Shown one piece after another: positions 33,501 to 42,812 of a stretch of 64,000 bases of DNA. The stretch spans positions 62,001-126,000 of the forward strand of contig JAAEAF010000258.1 of NCBI GenBank assembly GCA_011037195.1, given 5' to 3'. The position numbers and the translations under genes were made by a program. Within the stretch, counting starts at the first letter, position 1; each line of letters starts with the position of its first letter. Source of the stretch: Triatoma infestans (Eukaryota > Arthropoda > Insecta > Hemiptera > Reduviidae). The notes under the pieces were generated by a model that worked only from the letters and a program-made list of their open reading frames with translations, had not been told where the DNA came from and did no database searches.

Positions 33501-34561
33501 CAAGCTTGAGCTGTTGAAGAAGCAGAATTATATTTGGATTTAGAGAAATCAGAAAGCTTACGATTCCTAGAAGCTTTGGACCTCCTTTTAGGACTATTAG
33601 CTCTTTCCAATACTGGAACATCCTCAGAATTGGCTTCTTCCTTTCGCTCAGCAACGTCAGTTAGAAAAGAAATAATTTCTGCAATCTGCGGTATTTTATC
33701 TTTATCTTTTAGAGTACCCTCGAATTTCTCCCTCAAAGTGGCGTCGAGTTGTGACAAAAGATAGTAAGTGTATACAACACGATAAGGTTCATCTACCTGA
33801 AGTGAGGTAAGAGAACTAAAATTCAATTCGTACGCGTCAATTAATTGCCGAATAGAATCCGAGGAATTTCTCACCGCCTTAGGGAGGTTCCACAAATTAC
33901 GACAATATTTTTTAACAATCACCCTCTTTTTATGATACCGCTCAGTTAAAACCTTAAGGGCAGTTTCATAACTTTCATCATTAAGGGGCAACTTAGAAAT
34001 TTTATCATAAGCCTGACCCGCTAGATGATTAATCAAATATAACAATTTTTGTTTAGGGGATAACATAACATTGTCATGAACAAGTGTCATGAATTTGTTA
34101 TAAAATTCATCCCAATCGGAAGTACCGTTAAATTTTGGTAAGGTTAAACGAGGCAATTCAGACAAAGTTAATGATGTTTGATTTAATGAATTAGGTGCTA
34201 AACTCATTCTAGAGTCTAGGTGAGTTGAAGCAGCAATAGGAACAGGTGTAGCACCCGCGAGAAGCTCCAAAGCATGAAGTTCGCCTTTCGCTAACAATTC
34301 CTCCAATTTGTGCATGCCTGCCATTAACATTTCTTCATTCAAGCCTTCCGGTAAAACTTCCAAATTAAGGTAAGGTTGCAGCTTTTCATTGGCTGAAGTA
34401 TAGTCAGCACGAAGCTTTTCAAGCAACCAGGTAACACCCGACTGTAGGGAAGGGCGATCAGGACTTAATGCCTCTAGACGCGTCACTGTTGACTCTAAAG
34501 TCGCCGTAGATACAGAAATCTGACGGGTAAATAAAACCGCAGTTAATTTTTGAGGTGCCAT
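30581..34561 (-). CDS. BEL/Pao gag-protease-reverse transcriptase-RNase H polyprotein
   Basis: An uninterrupted 1326-residue frame from ATG. Residues 135-310 are a DUF1759-type Gag core (LPKFNGTSDWDEFYNKF). Residues 354-423 carry the Cys/His knuckles (CSLCGGLHPIVQC, CAVCLNKKHQGAC, CAKCKSRRHH). The aspartic protease motif is LDSAS at 491-495, with Ala where Gly is more usual. RT motifs include RVVFDAS, VADIKQMF (830-837) and the catalytic FVDD (908-911). RNase H has D1082 (FADAS), E1125 (RLEL) and D1157 (WTDSA). The order is that of BEL/Pao elements, where RNase H is followed by integrase. Integrase follows in a shifted frame. Full length and lack of stops fit a recent insertion. Confidence 0.92.
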   Translation of the reverse strand: MAPQKLTAVLFTRQISVSTATLESTVTRLEALSPDRPSLQSGVTWLLEKLRADYTSANEKLQPYLNLEVLPEGLNEEMLMAGMHKLEELLAKGELHALELLAGATPVPIAASTHLDSRMSLAPNSLNQTSLTLSELPRLTLPKFNGTSDWDEFYNKFMTLVHDNVMLSPKQKLLYLINHLAGQAYDKISKLPLNDESYETALKVLTERYHKKRVIVKKYCRNLWNLPKAVRNSSDSIRQLIDAYELNFSSLTSLQVDEPYRVVYTYYLLSQLDATLREKFEGTLKDKDKIPQIAEIISFLTDVAERKEEANSEDVPVLERANSPKRRSKASRNRKLSDFSKSKYNSASSTAQACQLKCSLCGGLHPIVQCSTLLRLTPSERYTLIKWHTLCAVCLNKKHQGACADLQACAKCKSRRHHSLLHFESKSVSANALPMPSAPHNNEEGLPTAVPSSATTCVSTNSSMPSSILLATSLVRLQVSPNNYVVVRAILDSASQVSFISESCANKLKVNLVHDPFVVSGVGTTSVPSTTSCHLAVGTLSGELISQSHCFRVLPRISRVTPCVGIANQVTRATEGLVLADPTFGVPSKVDALLGADLTASSFVGPVRHLGDGLPQAVFTRFGYVLMGAAPIALNGNACNFNQHVPPQSLVSSAAEDDLARTLRRFWEVEEPPPAPAALSPEDQRCEEFFLRTTKRLPSGRYEVSLPLRQEQSSSLGDSYSQALSRFQALERKFVKYPEFKARYMEFMRDYLIQGHMAPVTTATFPKYYIPHHGIFKSHGDRSKIRVVFDASCKTSSGYSLNDVLMTGPKLQALISNILTLFRIYSFVFVADIKQMFRQILVREADCAYQCILWRSDILEPIQTYALKTVTYGLRCAPYLAIRSLQQLACDEAEAFPRASKLVLENFFVDDLAAGAHTLEEAQELQNEIFALLAKGGFVLDKWASNHPHLWKATCFNEVATQLTEPQSVLGLVWKPNPEVFEFRAAEMVFAEDAPLTKRSVMAQTAKLYDPCGWIAPVIFKAKCFLQTLWRNHLDWDTPLSDDLSQPWKGFVTMLSTSLAEIKIARPLGSASPPIQLHGFADASQLGYAAVLYIRSASQQGVCCTLLTAKTKVAPLKTMTVPRLELSGAHLLAKLAHHFRELLSRHVSIDKIFLWTDSAIVLEWIKTPSYLLKTFVANRVAQISELTEGAKWSHIPGDVNPADLASRGCYPNELISSPMWWTGPPWLYECEEFWPSMPPPAIVDDQLLELKPVAPCSLAVTQCDAQLFSSVSSWDKCLRIVTLMIKWFPSRLKGNNLTPLECRRLAHNYLMRYIQFKRTPRRFACR

Positions 34562-35138
34562 AATGGGGTAGTTCGTGATAATAAGTCAAAACACCCAGAT
34601 TAAGAGCAACAACAAAGCAGCAGAAAATATAAATCCAGAAGGGAATTTAACAATAAACGTGTTAGGATTTACGGCAAATATTTTACAATTAAATGCAACA
34701 CGAAATCTAACAAAAGAATTAATAATTCGGTTTACAACGAAACAGACAAAAAATGTATTGATAATGAATTTCTAAACGAAAATTCAAAAATAATAAACAT
34801 AAATCACGCAAACGTAAACAAATGAGGAGGTTCTTGCCAGCAGGTTACAGGCTGGAAGGTTACTCAGCTGGTCAGAGGGCGCGCAAGTATGTCGCTGCAA
34901 TCAGGCACTATATAGTGAAGGGCCACGTGATAAGAAACCAAATGATTATCAGGCCGTGGAATCCAAGATGGCCGCGACTATGTACTTCCGTGAAGGCCAA
35001 GCACGTAACTAACCTCAAACCACGTGATTTTAATGAAATACAGCACTTGCAAAAAAATACACAATATTAAATTAATAAAAAATTAAATAACGTTTACCAC
35101 CTTAAGGGTAAAGTTTGTGGGGGGCCTCTGGTAGGCTC
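34562..35138 (-). other. BEL/Pao 5' internal untranslated region with primer-binding site area
   Basis: This lies between the 5' LTR and the gag start. The primer-binding site should lie next to the LTR (35100-35138), but the sequence there begins with the 14 bp shared with the other LTR flank, so I could not assign a tRNA. Plus-strand open frames here are incidental. Confidence 0.6.
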
Positions 35139-35955
35139 TGTTTGGTATAAAAAGACAGGTATAATATATTTAATAATTAATACCTCTGCTAGGCTCTGTT
35201 AGAGTGATTAACAGGGGGTATAATAAAATGAATAATAAATGAAATGTTTGATAATATTAAGTTACGGAAAATATTGAGTGGACTGTATAAAAGATTGAGC
35301 CATATGGGCTCAGATAACATGAACAAATTAATATTTAACAAATACAAAATGAGAAGCAAAAAATAGTTATTAAATTCACCAAGCCAAAAGGAGTGGCGCT
35401 TACCTCCAAACGCAGACACCTTAAAACTAGTGTGGTTCGACTGACCTTCAGCCCATATGGGGAATGGAAGGAAAATAGGAGACAGGAAAAGGGAAACAAA
35501 AGGGAACCATATGCCTGTAATTCCAGCGTCGTTGTCCACACAGTACGGCTGATGAAAGTAGATGACAATTCAAACGGGCTCCAGGAAAGCTGTACGGTCG
35601 GAGAAGCAGCGGAAGTAGAGACCACGTGCTTGCCGTTCATTCTTACAGGCTTGGAGAATCCGTAGGCACTCACCCGACAAGAAATCGACTATCACGATTA
35701 ACGCTGAGGAAAACCAGATGTGGCAAACCTGGGTTTTCCACCAAACGGAAAGGCGGAAATGCAAATTAAGTAGGCAAATATTCGCACTGCGCTATGTTAC
35801 TTGTCTGGATGTTACTTTGTGACTCAGCTAGTGAGGGCGATAAAGGGTCTACCCCCACTCTCTAATTAGGACACAGCCTATAGGTTATCAGTTTATATAT
35901 ATATAGAATATTAATTTTTAGGGCGGCAAATTTAAATTAAGATAAATACCGAACA
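35139..35955 (-). repeat. BEL/Pao 5' LTR (817 bp)
   Basis: Same length and ends (TGTTTGGTAT / ATACCGAACA) as the LTR at 28359-29175, with scattered single-base differences. It faces the gag start on the minus strand and is therefore the 5' LTR carrying the element's promoter. A diverged solo relative lies at 53207-54014. Confidence 0.9.
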
Positions 35956-36173
35956 ATTGGTAAAAATGTTTGGTTGGACGGAGAAGGTCTTCCGGTTTCA
36001 GGTACCAAGTGCTTAGATTTGTGTTGGTTGACCTTGATTCTTCACTTTCGGAGATTTCGATGGATTTGAAGAGCGAATAGCTCTAAGCTGGCACGATTAG
36101 GAAATAGGATAGCCTCATCGTCTGCAAAGGAAAGACAGCAGTGCTAAGGCATAGTGGAAGAACAGCAGATATA
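35956..36173 (-). pseudogene. Jockey LINE RT fragment with FADD motif
   Basis: On the minus strand one frame reads SSTMP, a stop, then HCCLSFADDEAILFPNRASL and LFALQIHRNLRK, the region around RT motif C (Y/FADDTAIL) of Jockey elements. On one side it is cut by the BEL insertion, on the other by a 15-bp target duplication of the inner LINE. It continues the piece at 37388-37600. Confidence 0.7.
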
Positions 36174-36188
36174 CTGTGAATAAATAGA

Positions 36189-37372
36189 TAGATAGATAAA
36201 CGTACTGTATTTAGTGCTATAGTTTACACATTACAGGGGTCTGTGCTTTATAATAATATGTATATGTACAAGTTATTTTATTATAAACTAAATAATAGTT
36301 TCTTACTCTATAGATTCATAATTAAAATAAAACAAATATTCCTTAATGGTTATCAATTTAATTATTAAAGATTAATAAAAAATAAATATGATAAAATTAG
36401 AAAATTATTTATGACATTACTTCTTTATAATTATTATCCTTACTATATAATTGTTGGCTATTATTATTATTCCTCAAGGCAAAATGATCTTTATTTTAAA
36501 GCTTCTGAAATAAAAAAGTAAATTTTATCTAGATGGTTTTTCTTAGGTATAATTTTAGAAGATCGCTTAAATTGGTTTTGCTAATAATAATTTCTGACAG
36601 GTAATGTTGTCTAATTGGTTCATAAGTGGGACAATACATTAACAGGTGCACCAGAGTTTCATCTTTACTGAGTTGCAGACAATGCAGACAGATGAAGTAT
36701 CAATATGATGGTAGCCGCCACTTTTGGATATTCTAACTGATTTGTCGCTAGATAATCTTAGCTGGCTTACCACCCTAATCCTAACTATCGCACTACCGCT
36801 TCTCAGGTAACCTTCTGTAGCACCTAGCCCACTTATATGTCTATAGATTGAACTATAACTTGAGTTTATTGCCACTTATCCACTTATCTATTAAACTCGG
36901 AATCTTTTGTTTAACTATATTTATATCAGTTACATCAACAATTTCAGGCTCCCCAATGACAGTTAACCATCTCCGTAGTTGACTGATCCAATTCCTTTCT
37001 GCTCCTCTATTCTTTAATCTGTCTAGTTCCATAAGCCTATTAAAGCATAATTTTGGAAATCTGGTTTCCTCCATCATCAGAACTCGATGCCCTTATGATA
37101 ACATTTTCTTAAAAATTGCCGCGCTTAAAGGAACCCTACCAGTTTCCAATAGGACTATGTAGTCAGGAGCGCTTTTAGGCCAACAAAAGAGCTGTTTGAA
37201 GAATCTCACCTGCCCTGTTTCTACAGAGTGCAAATACTGCGGGGCCCAAAATTCTGAGCCATAAAGAAGTGTAGCAGAAATGATCGCATCAAACAGTTTT
37301 AATCTCGCTTCCCAGCTATTATATTTACTTCTACATAAAATGCTGATAATTTGGCCAACCTGAGGTGCCAAC
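36189..37372 (-). mobile_element. 5'-truncated LINE inserted with a 15-bp target-site duplication
   Basis: The identical 15-mer CTGTGAATAAATAGA flanks it at 36174-36188 and 37373-37387. On the minus strand it carries a LINE ORF2 C-terminus in three frames: 37093-37371 (ATLLYGSEFWAPQ, VRFFKQLFCWPKSAPDY, LETGRVPL), 36853-37077, and 36639-36875 ending in a CxxC motif (CIVCNS). Its 3' end is a (GATA)n tail on the plus strand at 36184-36198, merging with the duplication. The protein type (FFKxLLxxPxxTPxY, LExGRxPL) differs from Jockey. It is dead, and 5' truncation is the usual result of incomplete reverse transcription. Confidence 0.8.
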
Positions 37373-37387
37373 CTGTGAATAAATAGA

Positions 37388-37600
37388 GGAGCAAGTATGC
37401 TCTACTGCGTGGCACCAGCAATGATTGGAGATATAAGAGAAAAGGAAGTGTCTTGAACAGCCAGGAAATAGCGATCGGAGAGATATAATTTAAGCTTGAG
37501 GTAGTAAATGGAAGGAAGGATGTCTTTGAGTTGTCTCAATAGTCACGGTTCCTGATCCGATCAAATTCTTGACAGATACCAAGAAAAGCCGTTGGACAGT
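37388..37600 (-). pseudogene. Jockey LINE RT fragment (motifs A and B)
   Basis: The minus strand reads AFLGICQEFDRI (motif A, A-FLDxxxAFDRV), then in another frame YFLAVQDTSFSLISPI and AGATQ-SILAPLF (motif B, AGVPQGSxLxPLLF). The next motif of the same protein resumes beyond the inner LINE at 36173, so the two pieces are one interrupted element. Confidence 0.7.
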
Positions 37601-37666
37601 ATTGCTATATATGAATGTTACAAGACTATAACACAGCTCTGGATAAAGGGTAAGTAGCTAAGATAT

Positions 37667-37916
37667 CAGAGACATTTTCCGTGGTAGCCTGCTTCATTTT
37701 GTGGTCATCGACCGGTGTCGGGCATTCGCCCATCTTCAGTTACACGAGTACGTAAAGTAAATTTGCTCTGTGCAAGTCTGTGTTGTCACACACTGTCTAA
37801 AAACGCATCCTGAAGATGGGCGAATGCCCGAAACCGGTCGATGACCACAAAATGGAGCAGGCTACCACGGAAAATGTATCTGATGCTTTCCAGCTCTGCA
37901 GAACCAACCACCACAA
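37667..37916. mobile_element. Palindromic short element with 12-bp target duplication, copy 1
   Basis: Arms of about 72 bp (left starts CAGAGACATTTTCCG, right ends CGGAAAATGTATCTG) are inverted repeats around a loop of about 70 bp, followed on the right by a 35-bp tail ending ACCAACCACCACAA. TAGCTAAGATAT occurs immediately on both sides (37655-37666 and 37917-37928), a 12-bp target-site duplication. The right arm includes CTGAAGATGGGCGAATGCCC followed by GAAAC. It is non-coding. Relatives lie at 58246-58502 and 43183-44999. Confidence 0.75.
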
Positions 37917-37929
37917 TAGCTAAGATATC

Positions 37930-39092
37930 CTCGATAGTATATGTTCCTGTAGTTTATAATTTATTCAAAATTTTATTTAAAGATCCCTGAATGAGATTAT
38001 AGGTAGATAATGGAAAATTCTTTCAAAAATGCATATTAATGAGAAAAGTTAGTTTCTGGGATCCCATTAATACGCACTAGTTATCAAATGGCGATAGTTA
38101 TTAACAAATTGATTAACTTATAATGCCAAGACCTTGTCTCGCAATTGTACTCAGTATTTTAATGCAATCTGCTATATTAACGTTCTAAACAAGAAGCAAG
38201 GAAAAGTATAGTAAAAATGTAATCGGTTTACTTGATGGCGGCAGATAGTAGATGAGGGGAATGTCGTAAAGAACTCACAGCTCAACTATGTCAAAAATCA
38301 TGTTGACATAATTTGCAAATGGTATAAACAATTTTTTTTATTTTATTTAGAATTCACTGTAATAATGCTTATATTATTGCATGTTGCAGGTTCTATGATT
38401 AGACTTCAATTAGACTTTAAAACTTAGGACGATGGTGACATGTTGTTGAAATTTATAAATTTTCTAATTTTCCATAAGTATTGTTTTCATCTTGTTGAAG
38501 ATAAAAAACAACACTTTACTGACACTTTACTAACAATATTACGAATATATTTCAACGTAATTAGCGACGAGAAGGAGTATACATGGAGAAGAGAGTGTCC
38601 TAGCGAAAAACGTTATTGGTAGCGAGTTGAATCTCTTGTTTTTTCTAGCTGTCGAGAAGCTATACAGCTTGAAGAGAACTCTCTCCGGGTATAAGAGGGC
38701 TTTTGACAGAAGACAGAGTGAAGACAGTTCATTACTTCTTGAAAACTGTTGCTTGTCGTAACTCTTTTAGCGTTGTGTTTGTAGACTAGATATTAGTTTG
38801 TAAGCTCATGAATGCATGTTTCCAGGCTGGTTGTTTTTTTCTTGACAGTGATTTTTAGACTTCTTCGAATGTTGATTTTCATTGCTTTTATAAGATTTTC
38901 TTGAATTTGGAAGCAGCTTTAGCTGGGAAGTTTATAGTTTTGAAGTTGCCTTGTTCGTTCGTATGCAGTTGAGGTGCTCTGTAAGAGAACTGCAGCGCTG
39001 AAACGGCTGGCGGCGGTGATTTTAACCTCAGAACTTCTTCAACAAAGGAGTGTTTATGCCATTTCATTTTCAAATACTACAAGAAACCTTAA
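37930..39092. other. No gene recognised; possible promoter-like TATA stretch
   Basis: At about 38686 a GGGTATAAGAGGG lies about 30 bp before AGTTCATTAC-like sequence, which could be a core promoter of an unrecognised LTR. I could not find LTR ends. The remainder is AT-rich without coding signal. Confidence 0.3.
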
Positions 39093-39660
39093 AGATTTTT
39101 TTTTTTTTACATTTTTATTGATTTTTACAAGTGCACAATTTACATGCAACAAGTAAAATAGGTAACTTGCGAATTATGTGTGCATTGGCTGACGGCCGCG
39201 GCACACGACCTGATCCAGCGATGGCAGCCGTAATAAACCATTGAGAATGGAGTCTCTCAGCTGTCCTACAAGACAGCCTATTACGAAAGCAGATGATCGC
39301 GAGGCTATCGACACTTCAGTCGTCGTGATGGGTTAGGGGGGAGAGTTGTGGTTGAGAGCGCTTGGATAAGTGGATTTGAATGAGATGACAGTTGGGAATG
39401 GAACTTTAGATAAAGGGAGTTGGCTATCGCAAAAACAAAGGGAATTTTTAGGTCGTTATGGATGGTGTGATTGGAAACGTAGAAGAGAGCATTGACTATG
39501 GTGCAAAGGATTTTGGACTGTAGGGATTGAATGCGATAAAGGATTGAATGTCTGGCTGATCCATATAGTTCGATTCCGTAAGTCCAAATAGGGGCTAATA
39601 GAATAATATAGTTGTCGTTTGTTATGTAATGTAAGTTTCGAACGTTTGTCTAGAAGTTTT
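39093..39660 (-). pseudogene. Jockey-type LINE 3' end with poly(A)
   Basis: On the minus strand the sequence reads PIWTYGIELYGSA, then YRIQSLQSKILCTI, FYVSNHTIHNDLKI and LKFHSQLSSHS, the conserved Jockey ORF2 C-terminus. A GC-richer 3' UTR follows with AATAAA on that strand near 39114 and a poly(A) seen as a T-run at 39093-39104. It is 5'-truncated. It is the same type as the fragments at 24346 and 27707. Confidence 0.72.
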
Positions 39661-41126
39661 TTTAGTATTATGTATCTGTTATTCAGTTCAGTTCAGTTAA
39701 AGATCACACTAAAACTTCCCGCTATAAGGAACCCTATGCTAGAAACTAACTCCGATAATGTGCATGACAACCTGTTCAAATTGTGGAAAGCAAATATAGG
39801 CACCTTAAAAAGAATGGCCAAAAGGAATCATTGGCTGAATGCATTTTCAACTTCTATCAATAAAAACCCTTATTGTAAATGAGAAATACCTGACATTATA
39901 AGTGGATATGAACCCACACTATTATTTTAATGCTTTACGTCATAAATATATAATTATAGCAACAAGTTATATATATATATATATTTAGTAATTAGTCATA
40001 TCAATTATGTTTCAAATTATTGATTTAATTGAAAATATGGCAAGTGTTTTTTGTTATATAATCAAGTTGGCCTTAACCATTCAATTACTAATTGAAATAC
40101 GATACACAGAGTAATTACTATGGCCACTAACTGAGCGTAATGACCTTGTATGTATCATGTTGCACTGTCGATAAATTGACCTGACCTATTTCGAATGGGG
40201 GGATAAAGACACACAGCACTAATATCACTTACTACAAACATAAGCAATGTTAAATAATAATCTATTTTCCAGGAATTTTCAGGCAAGTTTTGGTCATTCG
40301 TGAAATCCGAAGTTTTCATTTCAGATTTTTCAAACTTATACAAACTCGTTAAAAAAAAAATCCCAGATAACTGCAAAATTCATTCAGTGTAATGATACAT
40401 CCAGCCGATCTTTACTGACCAAAATTCCCAGGTAAAACTTATTGTGATTTTCGGTTATTAAGTAATGATGAAATCTATTGAGTTAATGAATAATCACCCT
40501 CCAAACCCACAGGCAAACAAATAACTTCGTAAGTACCATTTTCTCGTAATCAAGTGATCATAAAACATATGTATTTCCGGTGAAACTTGCTTCAAGAATT
40601 ATCGTTATGTATTCTAGTTTCACATTCTTCTATCGCCTCCGTCTCCTGGACGAAGATATCATGCAGACATTTAATCCTCTATCTCCGCCTCCCAATATTT
40701 TACTGCTCTGCTTTCTTTCTCTTGGGAGGGAGACTCATTGCCTAACTCACTTTGGCCATTTACTTGAAATCTTGTTGATCACATACCCATACCATTTCAA
40801 CTTCTTCTTTATAATTCTATCTGCCTTTGTCTCCTTTACACTTAGCTGACCTTCCTAAGTATCTCATCCTTCACTTAGCATAAGATATTCCGCATTCAAA
40901 CGCTTGGCTATGACATGGAGGAGAAATGGAATTTTGAATTACAGAACTTGAAATGTGAGAGGTTCATCATCCTCTACACTGCAAGGTAGACGAGGAAGAG
41001 AATACGGTAAGCTAAGGATTATAAACATTTGATATTCCTTTATGTTCCCGTCCCATAAATTTAATTAATAAAACTAATGTAATAGAAAAAAAATACGAAA
41101 ACTAAAATGTAATTAAATTGATTCCA
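39661..41126. other. No gene recognised; one unexplained open frame
   Basis: Around 39685-39882 a frame reads LPAIRNPMLETNSDNVHDN and KANIGTLKRMAKRNHW to a TAA, preceded by a TTCAG that could be an acceptor. I do not recognise the protein. The rest is AT-rich, with a (TA)n run at about 39967-39984. Confidence 0.3.
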
Positions 41127-41720
41127 CATTGTCCATGTAATGACATGGAAAGTCATACCAATGTCAAAGTGGTTCCAGCCAGCTGCTATCTTAACAAAGG
41201 ATGGCAGTAATAAAAGAGCAATTTATAACCAGCGACCTAGCAGGCCGCCGTCTTCAAGACAATGCCGGCCAAACAAACAACAAAGCCCTTTTCAATACTT
41301 TACATCAAAGCAAGCACCGATAAGGTTGGCCACTGACCTAAATAAGGTCAGCAAACTACGAAGGTCGCACACTAGGACAGATGTCTTGGTGTGAGTGTGG
41401 CCAACACCGATATATAAACTCTATCATATACAACGAGAGCATCATTATATCTTATACGACGATACGAGCACGTCCATATACACGAGCAGCAGTTTACGCG
41501 ACTATACACAGTTTCATTTAAACTTATTATCTTTTAGTAGTGCATCTTAGTTCGTTTATTTTATCATTCTAATTTATTACTTATTTATTTTCTATTTATT
41601 CCTAAGTATATTGCTAGTTATTAGTTACCATTTATACGTTAAAATTGTTGTTAAAATACAGTTTATTTTATAAAATCCGTATTAATAATTCGAGCACTAA
41701 CTTTCCAAATCTCTCAACTA
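41127..41720 (+). promoter_or_regulatory. Possible solo LTR or promoter region
   Basis: A TGTCCATGTAATGACATGG start, a well-formed TATATAAA at about 41411, start-site-like sequence about 30 bp further on (AACGAGAGCATCATT) and AT-rich 3' part with AATACAG/ATAAAATC signals resemble a U3-R-U5 arrangement. No second copy or target duplication was found, so this is tentative. Confidence 0.28.
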
Positions 41721-42812
41721 ACTTCCGCCCTCTTCAAGACATCTACTACATCAGGAATCACATCAAACGATTCCATTACATCTATAATCTACTAAATTCA
41801 AGCTTTGAAAATCTAAATTAACTTCAAAGTTAAAAAAGCAACTTAGTTTGTGAATAAAGTAATCATTAATTTGCTTTCTATTATAAAAGCTACATTATTC
41901 ACAGTTATAAACTCAGTTTGAAATATAAAAGCTGTTTGCCACAAGTATATAAAACTAGTAATAGAATTGAAATTAATTAAATAGAAAATTCCTATCAAAA
42001 ATAATTAATTTTATTTTTCTTTTAAGAGAAAACGGTTAAAATTAATTTTTCAGTATAAATTGATGGAAAAAAACATATTTATTAGATATATATATATTTG
42101 TCCTAATAAGGACAAAAAATAAAGATAAAGATAGGTGATCTTAAAGAAAGAAGGAAAATTGAGAGCAAAAGTGAGTCATAGAGATTGTGAGTGAGTGGTG
42201 TATTTGTATGTACATTGTGTGTGTGTGCTATACTCGTATGTGTATTTTAGTGTTATCGAGTAACCTCATACTCTGAAGTGAAATATATAGCCGTGGGTAT
42301 AGTAGTGTTGGTAGTGGGTTCTCCTTAGGTATCTAGTAAAGGAGAGGTCTATGGACCAAAAATAGAGATGGGAACTGATTTAATTGAAATAAAGTACCAA
42401 TGAAAGTGGCCATAGTATTTCCTATATAGTCAGACGTTACTAAAACACCTGACACATTGGCATCTAATGTAAGTTTGTAGTCCCTCTTCCGTTATCAGAA
42501 ACAAAAAAGAAAGGGCAAAGACCTCTCATTCCAGATATAGTTTTTTCGCTTTTATCTTTAATAAATTTATTTTGATTATTAGAAAGTACTTATAAGCATT
42601 TATTTTTATTTTGTTGATCAATCAATAGAAGTTCAATTACTTATTTTAATGGAAATTACTCTAAGGTAGCAATTAGAAGGCACTATGTGGTTTACCACTG
42701 AACCGATCTCTCTCGAGATTTGAACTAACGTGTCTAAATGTATCCTTGCATTCTCACTTCTACACACTAGAAGTAATTACAATATGTAGCGCTTCTAGCT
42801 TACAAAACAAAA
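41721..42812. other. AT-rich, no gene recognised
   Basis: Nothing was recognised beyond short TA and GT simple-sequence stretches. Confidence 0.4.

Larger units (their letters stand above)
28345..35955 (-). mobile_element. BEL/Pao LTR retrotransposon, nearly complete
   Basis: A 7.6-kb minus-strand element with two almost identical LTRs, a gag-protease-RT-RNase H frame and a separate integrase frame in the BEL order. LTR divergence is only about 1-2 percent by eye, so insertion was recent. Both LTRs are preceded on their plus-strand left side by the same 14 bp (CCTCTGGTAGGCTC), so the true LTR may be 831 bp. No matching target duplication was found: ATTGG follows 35955, and no such pentamer precedes 28345 or 28359. 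It is embedded in a Jockey LINE. Confidence 0.9.
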
